A DNA stretch of 53,252 bases. Origin: Gnetum montanum. Lineage: Eukaryota; Streptophyta; Gnetopsida; Gnetales; Gnetaceae. Below, in pieces: positions 23,870 through 34,533 of this stretch (position 1 is its first letter; each line of letters opens with the position of its first letter). Location: NCBI GenBank assembly GCA_015680685.1, contig MNCI01001919.1, positions 406,079 through 459,330 of the forward strand. The letters are read 5' to 3'. The translations under genes were made by a program, and so were the position numbers. The notes beneath the pieces were generated by a model. The model searched no databases. It saw only the letters and a list, made by a program, of their open reading frames with translations, and was not told the DNA's origin.

Positions 23870-24380
23870 TGATGAGTGGTGAGGTACCCCTACACTCAAC
23901 CATACAAATACGAGCGTTCTCATGAGCAATCTAGTTGAACTCTGTAGATAGACTAGTTGTGGCACCTAGATAGTTATCCTTAGGTTGCAGTTTACTATCT
24001 TCCCACCTGGACTAGTATTATATTTGTCATGTATGGTTTAGTCTAGAGTGAGGTGTATGATGTGTTCCTAATTCTAATGCTACTCTTGAAGGTAATGGAA
24101 ATAATATTAACTAAGCTAAGCTAGGAGGGAAAGGATCAGAGAATCTAATCTAGCCTAAATGTGATGAGCATCTGATTCCTTGATCAACTATACACATCTT
24201 GGACCTTGTTCATGACTACCACTGGGATTACCAAGTGCAGATCCTAGGTACGCCACTAGGATACCAAGTAGTCACACTTAAATGCTCATAATCAAGTTGT
24301 ACTCATTCTGTGTCACTAGGAGATAAGGGTGAGAGAGAAAGTAGTAAATAATAATTAAATAAACAAAGTGAATGCTACAA
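23870..24380 (-). repeat. 3' LTR of element D, truncated
   Basis: It is collinear with 27479-27995, differing at roughly a tenth of positions by eye, mostly CG in the right copy against TG or CA here. After about 24380 the sequence switches to the family's 3' non-coding region, so about 350 bp of LTR are missing. The 20-mer AATGGTACATTGGAATGTTA is tandemly repeated just after the break (24385 and 24421). Confidence 0.8.
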
Positions 24381-24626
24381 TGATAATGGTACATTGGAAT
24401 GTTACGAAAAAAGGGAATGTAATGGTACATTGGAATGTTAAAGTGATAGAGGGATAATAATATGGAAAGAAAATTATGAGAAATTAAGCTGAGGATAAGA
24501 AATTGTGTGTTTGAGCTAGAGAATCAGTGAAGATTACAAAAAATTACACAAGTGGGTCCTCCCTAAAGTAGGTTCCAACCTATAATGCCCTTGTGTAACC
24601 ACACTTAAAGTGTCCATGGGTACTAG

Positions 24627-24704
24627 NNNNNNNNNNNNNNNNNNNNNNNNNNNNNNNNNNNNNNNNNNNNNNNNNNNNNNNNNNNNNNNNNNNNNNNNNN
24701 NNNN
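24627..24704. other. Assembly gap (78 N)
   Basis: The unresolved bases lie within the 3' non-coding region of D. Comparison with E (about 40210-40590) suggests that several hundred bases could belong here, so the gap length may not be real. Open frames crossing it should be ignored. Confidence 0.9.
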
Positions 24705-25380
24705 TTTAGTACAAGGGAGGAGTGATTTTTGTTTTATGGCACTTTGTTTTTCTTTTTCTTTTCTTTTTTTTCACTTTACTAAATCTAGAGAAGTTGCCAA
24801 CCTTCAGGCATGGGTGCATGTCTTTCCAGTGGGATCCCCTAGAATAGCATTTTATTTTTGAGTGCCCTTTTGATTACTCTTACTTCCATTTTTCATTAGA
24901 TCTACAAGGATCTTAGTACGACCACATTGTGTGATAACTCCTACAAACGTCACCAAAGAGAATACACAAGTCTCCTTAATGTCACACCCTAATCATTTCC
25001 TCTTGGTCCATCCTTCTTCATTCTGGGTACAGTGAACACAAAATAAATTTTTAAGTTTTAAAAATATCAAGAATACCACTGTATCCTTGGACAAAACCTC
25101 TTATTTATAGAGGGGATGAGTGGGTGTAATGGGCTCACTATTCCAAATAATTGATCACTCATGACTTAATAACATAGAACACACCTCAACCAATGATCCA
25201 CATGAGTGTTTTATTTTTAGATGAGATTACTTACAAAAGCATGAAAAGACAAAAACACACAAAGAGATAACAAGATCAAACAAAAAGTTTAAAAATGAAA
25301 AATTGGAAAACAAAAAGTTGTAAAATTAAAGAAAATGAAAAATATTTATTAATCCTACTTATTATTTAGAATGGGGATAC
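24705..25380 (-). other. 3' non-coding region of element D
   Basis: It is related to 3590-4380 in B and 40590-41390 in E: GGCATGGGTGCATGTCTTTC near 24808, then a TTTATTTTTAGATG context and a run of A-rich TGTAAAA/AAACAAAAA units near 25280-25340. No coding signal. Confidence 0.65.
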
Positions 25381-27200
25381 CCCCCATAACTAATCAATTG
25401 AGGATGTCAAGGATTAATAAATGGAGGTTGAGTATCCTTGCATGTTGGAAGTATTGGGGTTGGTCCATACTTATCCCCTCAGGGTTCACACACTTGATTA
25501 TAATAAGCATAGTGGGGCACTTTATACGTTGTAGTTCTCGAATAACGAGTTGACCCACTATGATATTTGGGACTGTTAGATGGTATGCAAGGATTAGGAT
25601 GATGCCTCCCATGGTTGTGTTCATTGGTCCGTATGGTTGTTGGAGCGTTAGTTGGTGGCCTTGATGAAGTAACATGAGGCGTTGGGTTCGAAGGTAAGGG
25701 TGCACCACAGTGTGGGACTTGTGCTAGGTTGGAAGATGCAGTGGCATCAAAATTGTGTTGTCCCTTATTACAACCGTGTTTAAAGAAAGGATGCTTTTGA
25801 TGTTGAGCAGGTTTCTCACTACTATTGGTAGTAGTAGCACAAGTGTTGTTCATGGGTTGTTGCTATGGCACAAACACCTTATGAACAGTTTGTGGAAATG
25901 CGGAAGGAGGGAAAGGATGAGAATGTTGAAAGTTAGGAGGAGGATAAGGTGCACAAGGTGGCAGTTGTGTTGGAGGTATGGGCTGATAGTATTGTGAATA
26001 ATGGTATTGTCGTGAGATAGAGTATGTTGGCCCAAATAGAGAAACAGGATGTTGAACGTGATAAGCATTTGAGTTCAGAAAATGTGAAGGGTGCCTCCAG
26101 TCTAAGGGTGGTCTCCCCTACGACTAGGATGGTTGCCACTGTGATTGAACACAGTATCTCTGTAAAAAATCTAGATGTAATGTGTTTCCCCAATGCTCAT
26201 GTAAGTGTAAAAATATTGGGCATTGGCCTTTGGGGTGATCGTACAGGCATATGTTGCATTCATACGTATGATTGGCAGTTGAACTCTTATTTGCTTTATG
26301 CCTTCTTTCCGATTGTCTACTATTTCGTCCTGCTTCTTGGGTTGTCAAAACTCTATCCCCAATGTTGTTGATATATTCTCCACACTTTTGATACATCCAT
26401 TCTAACATCTTATTAATCTTCATCTCGACTTCTTCTAATGATTGTTGTATAAGCAAAGATGATGTTTCCACCTTGAGATTAGTTGATCTCTCCTTGTTAT
26501 GATCTTGGACCTTTTTTGAGTTAATATTTTGGTCCTGTTGATGTTTTTCAACACTCTCCCATCTAGCCATTTCTCCTTCTTCTTTTGCTACCCACTTAAT
26601 TAGCTCTTTGATTTTATGGGTTTGTAGTTCGTATAGTTGACCCTGGGCATATATTCCTAAGGTCTCTCTTGTTTCATTACGTAGCCCATCAATAATATGG
26701 TACATTAGCCTTTCCTCAGAAAACCCATGGCCTAGATAGTTGTTTAATAGTGCATAATATCTTTCTAAGGCCATGTCCAAGGGTTCATGTTTTGCTTGTT
26801 TCCATCCTTGGATTTGTTTCCTCAAGGCTAACACTCTTGCATAGTTTTGATATTTTTCGTTAAATACTTCTACCATTGTTGACCAACGTCATATTGAATT
26901 TGGTTTTAATGATCTATACCATACATTTGCTTGGTCAAAAAGTGTCATGGGAAAGAGCCTAAGTTTTTTCCACCCATTATCAATGTTATTTCATGTGCAT
27001 GCATCGTAGAAGGCTTGTAAATGTTGATACTGGTCTAAGTCATAGCCTCTTAAAAATTTAGGAAAGTTATTTAAATCGAGCCTGACTAAACGACTCTCTT
27101 TACGATGCCTACGTGAGATTCGAATAGCCTCTTGTATTTGCGTTAAGCTTGTAGTGGCCAGTGGGGGTTCATCGTCATTGGGTAAGTTAGGCTTTCATGT
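25381..27200 (-). CDS. Gag of element D (Athila-like), partly open
   Basis: The best frame runs from 26876 down to 26124 (250 aa). It holds a Retrotrans_gag core (QIQGWKQAKHEPLDMALERY, then LGHGFSEERLMYHIIDGL and YAQGQLYEL), a Glu/Lys-rich middle and a CCHC-like finger with unusual spacing, CNICLYDHPKGQC (C-x2-C-x3-H-x4-C, near 26225). Upstream sequence to about 27200 in other frames matches the gag N-terminal half of E. Downstream, 25850-25479 is a Pro/Thr/His-rich tail (124 aa). Gag would form the particle that carries element RNA. A frameshift after the finger and stops upstream make an intact product unlikely. There is no protease domain after it. Confidence 0.75.
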
Positions 27201-27459
27201 GTTGCAATGACATTGTTTTTGTTCATGTTTATAAGAAACTCCCACTTCAGGTTGTAGACTCCAATCTTCATCATCATATAGTTTGTTGGTTCTCCAATGG
27301 ACTTCCTCACTAAGTGTGGTGTTATCGTGTTCTTGTAGGAGAGGCATTGTTGTGTGTGAATTGATGTGACTTTTTATAATTACTTCTTTATAAGAGATAT
27401 ATCGTTAAGTCCTATATAGCGACCTTGTATGATATAACTAATCTAGATAACTAGCCCCA

Positions 27460-27478
27460 TCCCTAGCAACGATGCCTA
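27460..27478 (-). other. Primer-binding site of element D (tRNA-Asp type)
   Basis: The minus strand reads TAGGCATCGTTGCTAGGGAT directly after the 5' LTR end. This is close to TTGGCGCCGTTGCCGGGGAT, the tRNA-Asp-complementary site usual in Athila/Tat elements. Most differences are G-to-A or C-to-T. Confidence 0.8.
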
Positions 27479-28193
27479 TGATGAGTGGCGAGGTACCCCT
27501 ACACTCAACTATATGAATACGAGCATTTTCACGTGCGTTCTAGTCGAACTCCGCAGATGGACTAGTTGTGGAACCTAGACAGTTATCCTTAGGTTGCAGT
27601 TCGCTGTCTTCCCACCTAGACTAGTATTATATTTGTCACGTATGATTTAGTCTAGAGTGAGGTGTATGATGTGTTCCTAATTCTAATGCTACTCCTAAAG
27701 GAAATGGAAATAATATTAACTAAGCTAAGCTAGGAGGGAAAGGGTCAAAGAATCTAATCTAGCCTAAGTGTGATGAGCATCTGATTCCATGATCAACCAT
27801 ATACATCTTGGACCTCGTGCACAACTACCACTAGGATTACCAAGCACAGACCCTAGGTATGCCACTGGGATACCAAGTAGTCACACTTAAATGCTCGTAA
27901 TAAAGTCGTACTCATTCCGCGTCACTAGGAGATAAGGGTGAGAGAGAAAGTAGTAAATAACAATTAAATAAAAATTAAATAAACAAAGTGAATGTTGAAA
28001 TGATGAAGTAATCTCAATCTTTATTTTCGGTTATGTGCGTGTCCAAGTACATCACACTCGAATAAAGGATGCTGTACAATTACATTCACCACATTGCGGG
28101 CAGACACGGGAAAAATAATCTATCTCTGGAGAGATCAAACTTCTAGAGCTTCGCTACTTCTATTCTAGCATTACTAACAAGGGAGACCTACTT

Positions 28194-28202
28194 CTTATTT
28201 AT
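28194..28202 (-). promoter_or_regulatory. TATA box of the element D 5' LTR
   Basis: The minus strand reads CTATAAATA. Equivalent boxes occur in E (near 48418-48426, CTATAAATA on the minus strand). It lies about 20 bp downstream, in element orientation, of the GATATC cluster. Confidence 0.65.
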
Positions 28203-28220
28203 AGACATTGCGGTAGACTG

Positions 28221-28324
28221 CGATATAGCGTACGCGATATTGCAGGGAAGACACGATATCACAGGGATGCGATATCGTGATGGACGTGATATCGCGTACA
28301 CGATATCATGGCCCATGCGATATC
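28221..28324 (-). repeat. GATATC palindrome cluster in U3 of D
   Basis: Exact GATATC is at 28255, 28271, 28288, 28302 and 28319, with near copies at 28222 and 28236. Most are extended by CG on one or both sides (CGATATCG type). The spacing of 14-17 bp and the place just upstream of TATA suggest promoter elements. Confidence 0.85.
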
Positions 28325-28335
28325 ACATCCCATCA

Positions 28336-28660
28336 CCTATATCCCAAGAGAGACACATTTTATGCAAATATAGGAAAGTAATCATTTTTGTTGATCTTGA
28401 AGTTCTTGTCATCTTGAACCTAAACATGTTAGAGGAAACTACACTAGGCTCTCAATTTGTTACCATGGATCAAATATCTACGTTAAAATAAATCTGACCC
28501 CAATGTTCACACTCCATAATCACCTAATTTTTATGAATTCATAGATCTTGGATTTAGTGAAGTAGACATTAAAAAACTCATTAAAAGCATCAAGGATCTT
28601 GTTACCAAGCCTAGAAAATCATTGCCAACATGTTTCCTTCTTGAGAATCGCTTCATCTTT
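28336..28660 (+). pseudogene. Continuation of Tat-like element G after insertion D
   Basis: After the duplicated CCTAT the protease frame continues open to about 28491 (SQERHILCKYRKVIIFVDLE, and on to FVTMDQIS). A shifted frame then gives NFYEFIDLGFSEVDIKKLIK (about 28530-28590). This fits the protease-to-RT linker of Tat elements, but no RT follows, so G appears to be cut near 28660. Confidence 0.55.
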
Positions 28661-31600
28661 ACCTTGTTATTTTTATGTTTTTAATCTATCTTCTAGATTT
28701 ATCTTAATCAATTATATTTCCTCACTTTATTTAATTAATAATATTTTATCTTGCATTCTTTATTTTTCTTAATTTAAGCCTTTATTTCTAGCTTTAATGC
28801 TTTAACCATTATTTTTTCTACTACTTTATTTCATTTCATTTTACTCCATAGCCATTGAAACTAAAAATAATAACCACACAAAAATATAAAATGAAAAATC
28901 TTGTGAAAACATAGAAAACTAAAAAACATAAACATATAAAACAAAAAATTTGTAAACAAAACTATTTGTCATTTCAACATAGTTCTTTGTATCATAGCTC
29001 CCTATACCATAGTTTTCAATATTCAAAATATTCATGCAAATACATATCAAACATAAATACACCATTTAGCAAAGACATCAAGATCAATAACATGGCCAAT
29101 ATCTAATCACTAATCTTTCTTTATTTTCAATTTTACAAGTATCACCCCTTCAATATCTATGGTTCCAGTCTCTCCTTCCTCTTTCTATACATCATTCATT
29201 CATCATTATTTCATAATCCCTTTGGACAATTTATCTCTTAATAAATATTAAACCTAACCATAATCATCCTACCTATCCTTAAGTCATTATTAATATAACC
29301 ACCATCATTCTAACTAATCTATCTATTTCTAGCTAGGGGAATTCTAGTTGGGGACATATTGTTATCTATAGCAACATCATTCATCATGATGTTATAATCA
29401 TGTTCCACTTCATCTCAGGAATGGCTCATACATTGCCATCAAGAATCTCAGTAATGAAGAATACTATCTATTAGACTCATATGAGAATCAACATCCATAT
29501 CTAGTTAATCAAGACTACATCAAGTGACACTACATATGATTCTTTAAAATAATAATATTAATAATTATCTAGTTTACTTTGATCCTTATCTCTTACTTAT
29601 GTTTTATTACATTATTCTTAGTTTCCTTATTATCTTACTTCTCATCCTCTCTTTTACTATATTTCTCTCTATTTTTTGTTGTACTTCTACTATATATCTT
29701 CTATGCAACTTCATCTATTTCCCCCAAATCTCTATTTATCATATTTTACTAACATTTCTTCTTATCAATACAATATGGTAAGAAACTTTGTCAATGATTT
29801 GCCTCATGTAGAGAGCAATGAGTGTTCTACCATTTTTAATTCATGTGAAGATGTGTTGATTTCTAAGTGGGATATGAAAAACATTTATTAATATATTCGC
29901 TATCTATATTATTAGAATGTGGGATTTAATCATGAACCACTTCTATGCCATAGAATATTAACTTGGTATATAGGAAATGTCCCTTATTTTTTTTTCCAAT
30001 TTCTTATTTTCCTAATTTTGCAACTTTATATTTTATCTCTACTCTCTCATGTTTCTGTATTCTTCCTATAACTTCTATTGATATTTTATTGTCTTCCTCT
30101 CATCAGCAGATTAGTGAGAATTAACTGATTCTATTTTATCTCTAGTAAGGATGTGGTGCGAGTTTGAGTGGGATAGAATGTAAACATTACCAAGAACATT
30201 TTTTTAGTCATTTGGTGTGTAAGAGTTAGCCATGACCCCCTTTTATCGCATAGCATCATCCTCATGACTTGTGTATCAGTGACATCTCAACATTATTTCA
30301 TTATTTTTCTTCTTTCCTCTCACTTTGTATTCTTTCAGATGCATCATTAAACATGATTGTGGTGATGGAAAAAATTGGTGCTTGATAGTCAAGGATTTCT
30401 ACATGAAATAGTTTTACTCATGGATTCACAAGCCTCAAAAAGGATCTACAGTACCCTGAATGGTCTTATTGATGACTTAAGAACTTAGAAAGTTTGTTAT
30501 GAATTAATGTAAAAAAATAGAAGAACTTTAAGAAGATGAGCGTAACAAGGATACAATGAGAGATCTGAGAACAAGGAAAGTAAAACAGTAATATTATCAA
30601 ATAAAAATTATTACAATTCTTGTATTAAGTATGATAATTCTAGAATAAGTTTAAGAAGGAGTATAGATCAAGGCTTTAAACAAAAAGCATGAGAAGTAAT
30701 TATGATTGATGAATTTGATGTAGACTTACAAGGTGTATTCTACAACTATGTTCTACATTGGTTTTCCAACTTGATCTATAAGAAACCAACTCCTTGTTCT
30801 TGATGCTCTATGTTGTGAAAGAAATGGTTATGAACTCTTTGCCACTTGTACTACTTAGAAAGTCTTAAGTATGGTCAATGAAAAATAATCGAAAAGTCCT
30901 TTAAGAGATGCAAACTTTAATTTAAATAGTCTATGTATGTATTGATTTCTTGCTGGTTGATTCTACCATGATTGTTGCCAAACTTCTAACAAACTCTACC
31001 ACTTTTTAGAAGCTTTTGGTGTCCAAAATTTGAAACTTATGATGCGCCAATGTTTTTTGATATTTTGGGCATGAAATATCAATGTATTTGACACATTCAC
31101 CATTCAAAAATTTTAGCTCATGAATCATCAATGTAATTGACCTTTCTTGCTAATTTTTATGGCACACTTAGGCTATTTTCATCACTCAAATTCCAATGTA
31201 TATGCCACCAATGTAATTGGTCCTTTGTTGCCAAATTTTCCAACATAATTGGACTTTGGTTGCCAATTTTGCTAATGTATTTACATTTTAGGCTTCTATA
31301 GGTTGGTATAATTAAAATCTCTACCATATAAACTTTAAATTCCATGTTACATATCTAAAAATGTTTAAAATTATGCAAGAATAAGGCTATGAGTTAGGAT
31401 CTTGAATGGAAAAATAGGAAATTGTATTTGCCTTTAAATTCCCATTAAATTACAATGCAAATTATTGGCTTTAAGGCTTCTTATGCAAATGTAAATTTTC
31501 TTTCAGGTGTTTCATTAGTTCCTCTTTGTTGATAGTTGAAGAATTGACCTAAGAGACATTATCAAAAAATGCAAAACACCACCATAAGTTTAATACCAAT

Positions 31601-32639
31601 GTTCTTTCTGCACATTTGATTTTGTAGTTGTCATGGAGGGCTCATAATGATGAGATAAGATCATGATGGAATTTTATGAGTATGAGATGAGATAAAGGCT
31701 ATATTGGTCATCAGGGAATGGTCACATTGGGCTAACAAGGAATTCCAAATCTTGACATCATGGCCATAGTATGGTGGTGACATTCTTTCTAAAAAGGTCT
31801 TCATGCTTTGTGCTTGAACTATTGATTACTTGATGATGTGTTGGAGGAACTAGAATTCTATTTTTAGGCTTCTTTGGCTACTAGGACTTTTCCTTTGTTT
31901 GTTTTGAGCTATTGATTTGATATTTAGGCTTCATTGGCCTCATGGATTTCTTGGCAATTTTCTTTTCCATTTTCTCATTTTCTCATTTTTTTTCTGGAAA
32001 TGAAACCTTCGTTGGGTTTCATTGCAAAGACTGAACTTGGTTTTGTTTTCTCATTGAATGAGATGTGTTACATCCAATAAACTTTATGTCAAAGCATGTT
32101 GAAGAAGATGTCACATAGCCATGGTACATGAGTGTAAAACATAGGTCTTCATTGTTATTAGGATAAGAAGAGCTATAGTGTGGCTATGAGGTTATGGCTT
32201 AAGAAGGATAATGGAAGTGATGTGAGGCAAGCACTCTTGACATAGTTGGACAAGCTAACTAAATCTCATGCATCAAGGTCATGTGGTAACTTACTACTAT
32301 AATGATTCACACCTCTAGTAATGATGTTAGACTTCATCTTGTAAGTACAACTTCAAGAAAACAAGAAAAGGAGTCATAGAATACATGTAATTACAAGAGA
32401 TTACATAAAGCCACATGAGGTAATAAGTAGAACACAAGCCATTGTTGGCTACAAATGATAAAACATGAAAAATCTATATTTTTTATCATAGATTTATACA
32501 AAGTTTATAGTTCCTTGAGATGCCAAAAAGAAAAGACAGGAGTTCATAAAGGCTTACTTTCTATAGGTCATTAAGGTCATTGATGTCAATCATTCTTCCA
32601 TACTTACAAATAAAGACAAACAAAGATTATATGAAAATA
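28661..32639. other. No recognisable gene; AT-rich, probably retroelement 3' region and LTR debris
   Basis: I could not assign any frame. 28850-28970 is A-rich and resembles the TGTAAAACAAAAA tracts of the Athila-like 3' regions. Around 29848-30345 there is a diverged tandem duplication. 31000-31350 has several copies of a CAATGTAATTG / CAATGTATWTG motif (31079-31216). Part of 30400-32640 should be the 3' end of element C, but I could not place its LTR. Confidence 0.4.
29848..30345. repeat. Diverged tandem duplication, period about 300 bp
   Basis: AAGATGTGTTGATTTC...GTGGGATATGAAAAAC (29848) is echoed by AAGGATGTGGTGCGAG...GTGGGATAGAATGTAAAC (30147). ATCATGAACCACTTCTATGCCATAG (29929, split here by an indel) is echoed by CCATGACCCCCTTTTATCGCATAG. 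T-rich tracts follow each. Only two units are evident. Confidence 0.45.
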
Positions 32640-32951
32640 GGCTATCGTTAGATATAATAAGGTTTAATATAGAAATGATTGATTGAATTCACCAATTCAT
32701 TCCCATCCATTTCTACTAGTCTAAATGCCCTATTTTCATAAGCTTTGGTGATCAGAAAAGGTCCTTCTCAATTAGCTAAGAACTTATTGACATGTTCATG
32801 AATGATCTTAAGGACAAGGTCCCCTTCCTTGAATTTTCATCTATTTAGATCTTGATGATGCTAGTATTTCTATATTTCTTGATATCATTCAATGTGAGCA
32901 AGAATTTGTATTTGCTACTTGAAACACCACCAAATTTGGGCTATAGCATCA
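32640..32951 (-). pseudogene. Integrase C-terminus of Tat-like element C
   Basis: The minus strand reads KFKEGDLVLKIIHEHVNKFL, then EGPFLITKAYENRAFRLVEM and DGNELVN (about 32690-32840). This is the usual C-terminal end of Tat-type integrase. A few stops (AN*EGPF) and a frame change break it. It is separated from the core (34534 onward) by the LTR inserted at 32952-34533. Confidence 0.75.
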
Positions 32952-32989
32952 TGACTACAAATTCTTCTAAGTGTTAGCATGAGGAAAAT

Positions 32990-33480
32990 TTCTCTAAGTG
33001 TTGGGACTATGCTCTCCACTACCCTAGAGCGTAGTCAGCCTAGTGGAGAGTTTAGTCAGCTCAAAAAATTTATTTTTTTCAATTTTTTCTAGGTGTCATC
33101 ACAAAGCAAGAAGCTGAATTTTTTTTGAAGTGTTGGGACTATGCTCTCCACTGCCCCAAAGCATAGTCAACTCAGTAGAGAGCATAGTCAACACAAAGGC
33201 TAGTTTTGCAAACTTTTCTAAGTGTCAAGCCAAATTTCACATATTTTTCTAAGAGTTGAGACTATGCTCTCCACCATCCCAGAGTATAGTTAAGCATAGT
33301 CAACATGAAGGCTTAGTTTTTGTTGATTTTTCTAAGTGCTAGGACTATGCTCACCCCCAGTTGGGAGCATAGTTAGCCTCTTGTGGAGAATGTAGTCAGC
33401 ACTTGGCCATTTTTTCTAGAATTTTTCTAAGTGTTGGACTATGCTCTCCTCTAGTCCAAAGCATAGTCAAGCATAATCAG
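32990..33480 (+). repeat. GACTATGCTC / GAGCRTAGTC palindromic array, copy 2
   Basis: Five units of about 90-130 bp each begin with TTCTAAGTGTTGGGACTATG or a variant. The unit at about 33000 keeps the CpG form GAGCGTAGTC, while the others read GAGCATAGTC or AAGCATAGTC. Confidence 0.8.
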
Positions 33481-33862
33481 TTAGAATAGTATCCAAAGGC
33501 CTCCACAATGTAGCATTGGTAGTCAGCTTAGCTTGAGCACACCTCCAATAAGCGTAGTTAGAAAAATGCATTTTTGTTGTATTCCCTTTTTGTCCCCAAA
33601 CTATAACTATGCTCAATCCCACACGAGACAGTGAAGAGCATTGTCTCCAAAGTTGCATTTTTTCAAGTACATTGTAATCTTCTTAGCACATGCACATGTA
33701 GTTGGTAGCATAGTCATAGTCTCTCAGCCTTGCAAAGTTCAACAGAGCATAGTAGAGCATAGCACTACTAGCCTCAGTGGAAAGTGTAGTTGGGTGACAG
33801 CATAGTTCCAACCATTCCACTGACATGTGGCAGTCTCTCTGCACCTCACAAAAAACCTAGTC

Positions 33863-33872
33863 CTATAAATAC
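33863..33872 (+). promoter_or_regulatory. TATA box of LTR copy 2
   Basis: CTATAAATAC is followed 25 bp later by the conserved ATGTTTTAGGGGTTGGCA context, as in copy 1. Confidence 0.65.
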
Positions 33873-34533
33873 CCTAGGCATAAATGTTTTAGGGGTTGGC
33901 AAAAATTTGGATTGGAAAAGTTTAGAGGTTGGAAAACTTGAGCATTTTGGCATACCAACAAACTAGAGAAAGGCAAGGTTGTGCATCATTATAGCTCACT
34001 ACAGGACATTGTAGACCACCATAGTCCACTGCACACCATGGCAACCAACCTGGCAAGCACAGACACCATGTTAGAACATCATTCTTCATGGCTAGACATC
34101 CATAAGATTGTGACTATGCTATTCACTATGCTTGTTGTACATTGTGTACCTTCTCACCCCTTCTAGAGTTAACTACACTCAACCCCATTTGGGGTGGCGT
34201 TCCATTCTCTCTTACTCTCTTTTTGTACATTTTCAAAATTTTTACTTGCATTTTCAGCATTTTATTCATGTTTTTTGCTATTTTCATGCATAGGCATGCA
34301 TTAACACCTTCATTTTTTGGAAAAAGCCCTTGACTACACTCAAACCTGCTTACACTGTGAACATCGCTTAAGACTTAGCATTGTTTTGCATTTGCATTTG
34401 ATAAGTCCCTATTCAATTGACAAGACCATTCAAAGCATCCTGTCTTCACCTCCAGTAGGCCCTCACATGGACATGAGGTCAAGCTATTTTCCCATGGACC
34501 CCTCAGTGTTCCAATCATTGACATTTTTGGTCA

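Larger units (their letters stand above)
23870..28335 (-). mobile_element. Athila-like GAG-only retrotransposon D
   Basis: This is a minus-strand element with LTRs, a tRNA-Asp primer site, gag and a 3' non-coding region but no pol. LTR ends are TGATG and CATCA, flanked by the exact duplication CCTAT. Gag ends near 25380 and is followed directly by the 3' non-coding region shared with B and E, so the 3.5-4 kb that hold protease, RT, RNase H and integrase in E are absent. The left LTR is truncated at about 24380. An assembly gap of 78 N lies at 24627-24704. It is the least decayed element here, with many CpG sites and a long gag frame still present. Confidence 0.85.
27479..28335 (-). repeat. 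5' LTR of element D, complete (857 bp)
   Basis: It runs from TGATGAGTGG to CCCATCA. It matches the LTRs of E in length (831-847 bp) and in its terminal TGATGAG...GTACCCCTA block. The minus-strand TATA box is at 28194-28202. Upstream of it, in U3, lies a dense cluster of GATATC palindromes (28221-28324). Confidence 0.85.
32952..34533 (+). mobile_element. LTR, palindrome-repeat family, copy 2 (solo LTR inserted in integrase)
   Basis: This is the second copy of the 5174-6771 LTR, starting TGACTACAAATTC and ending TTTTTGGTCA. It sits inside the integrase of element C, whose coding sequence continues on both sides, and no internal retroelement sequence accompanies it. It is therefore most simply a solo LTR left by LTR-LTR recombination. 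The flanks CATCA and CTACA agree at three of five positions, so the duplication is not proven. It has at least five repeat units (32990-33480). Confidence 0.7.

Noticed and set aside
24610-24861. Open frame crossing the N gap
   Set aside because: A third of it is undetermined bases, and the rest is Phe/Ser-rich non-coding 3' region.
25755-26371. Plus-strand open frames opposite the D gag
   Set aside because: They are shadows of the minus-strand gag frame, which has the gag core and the zinc-finger-like motif.
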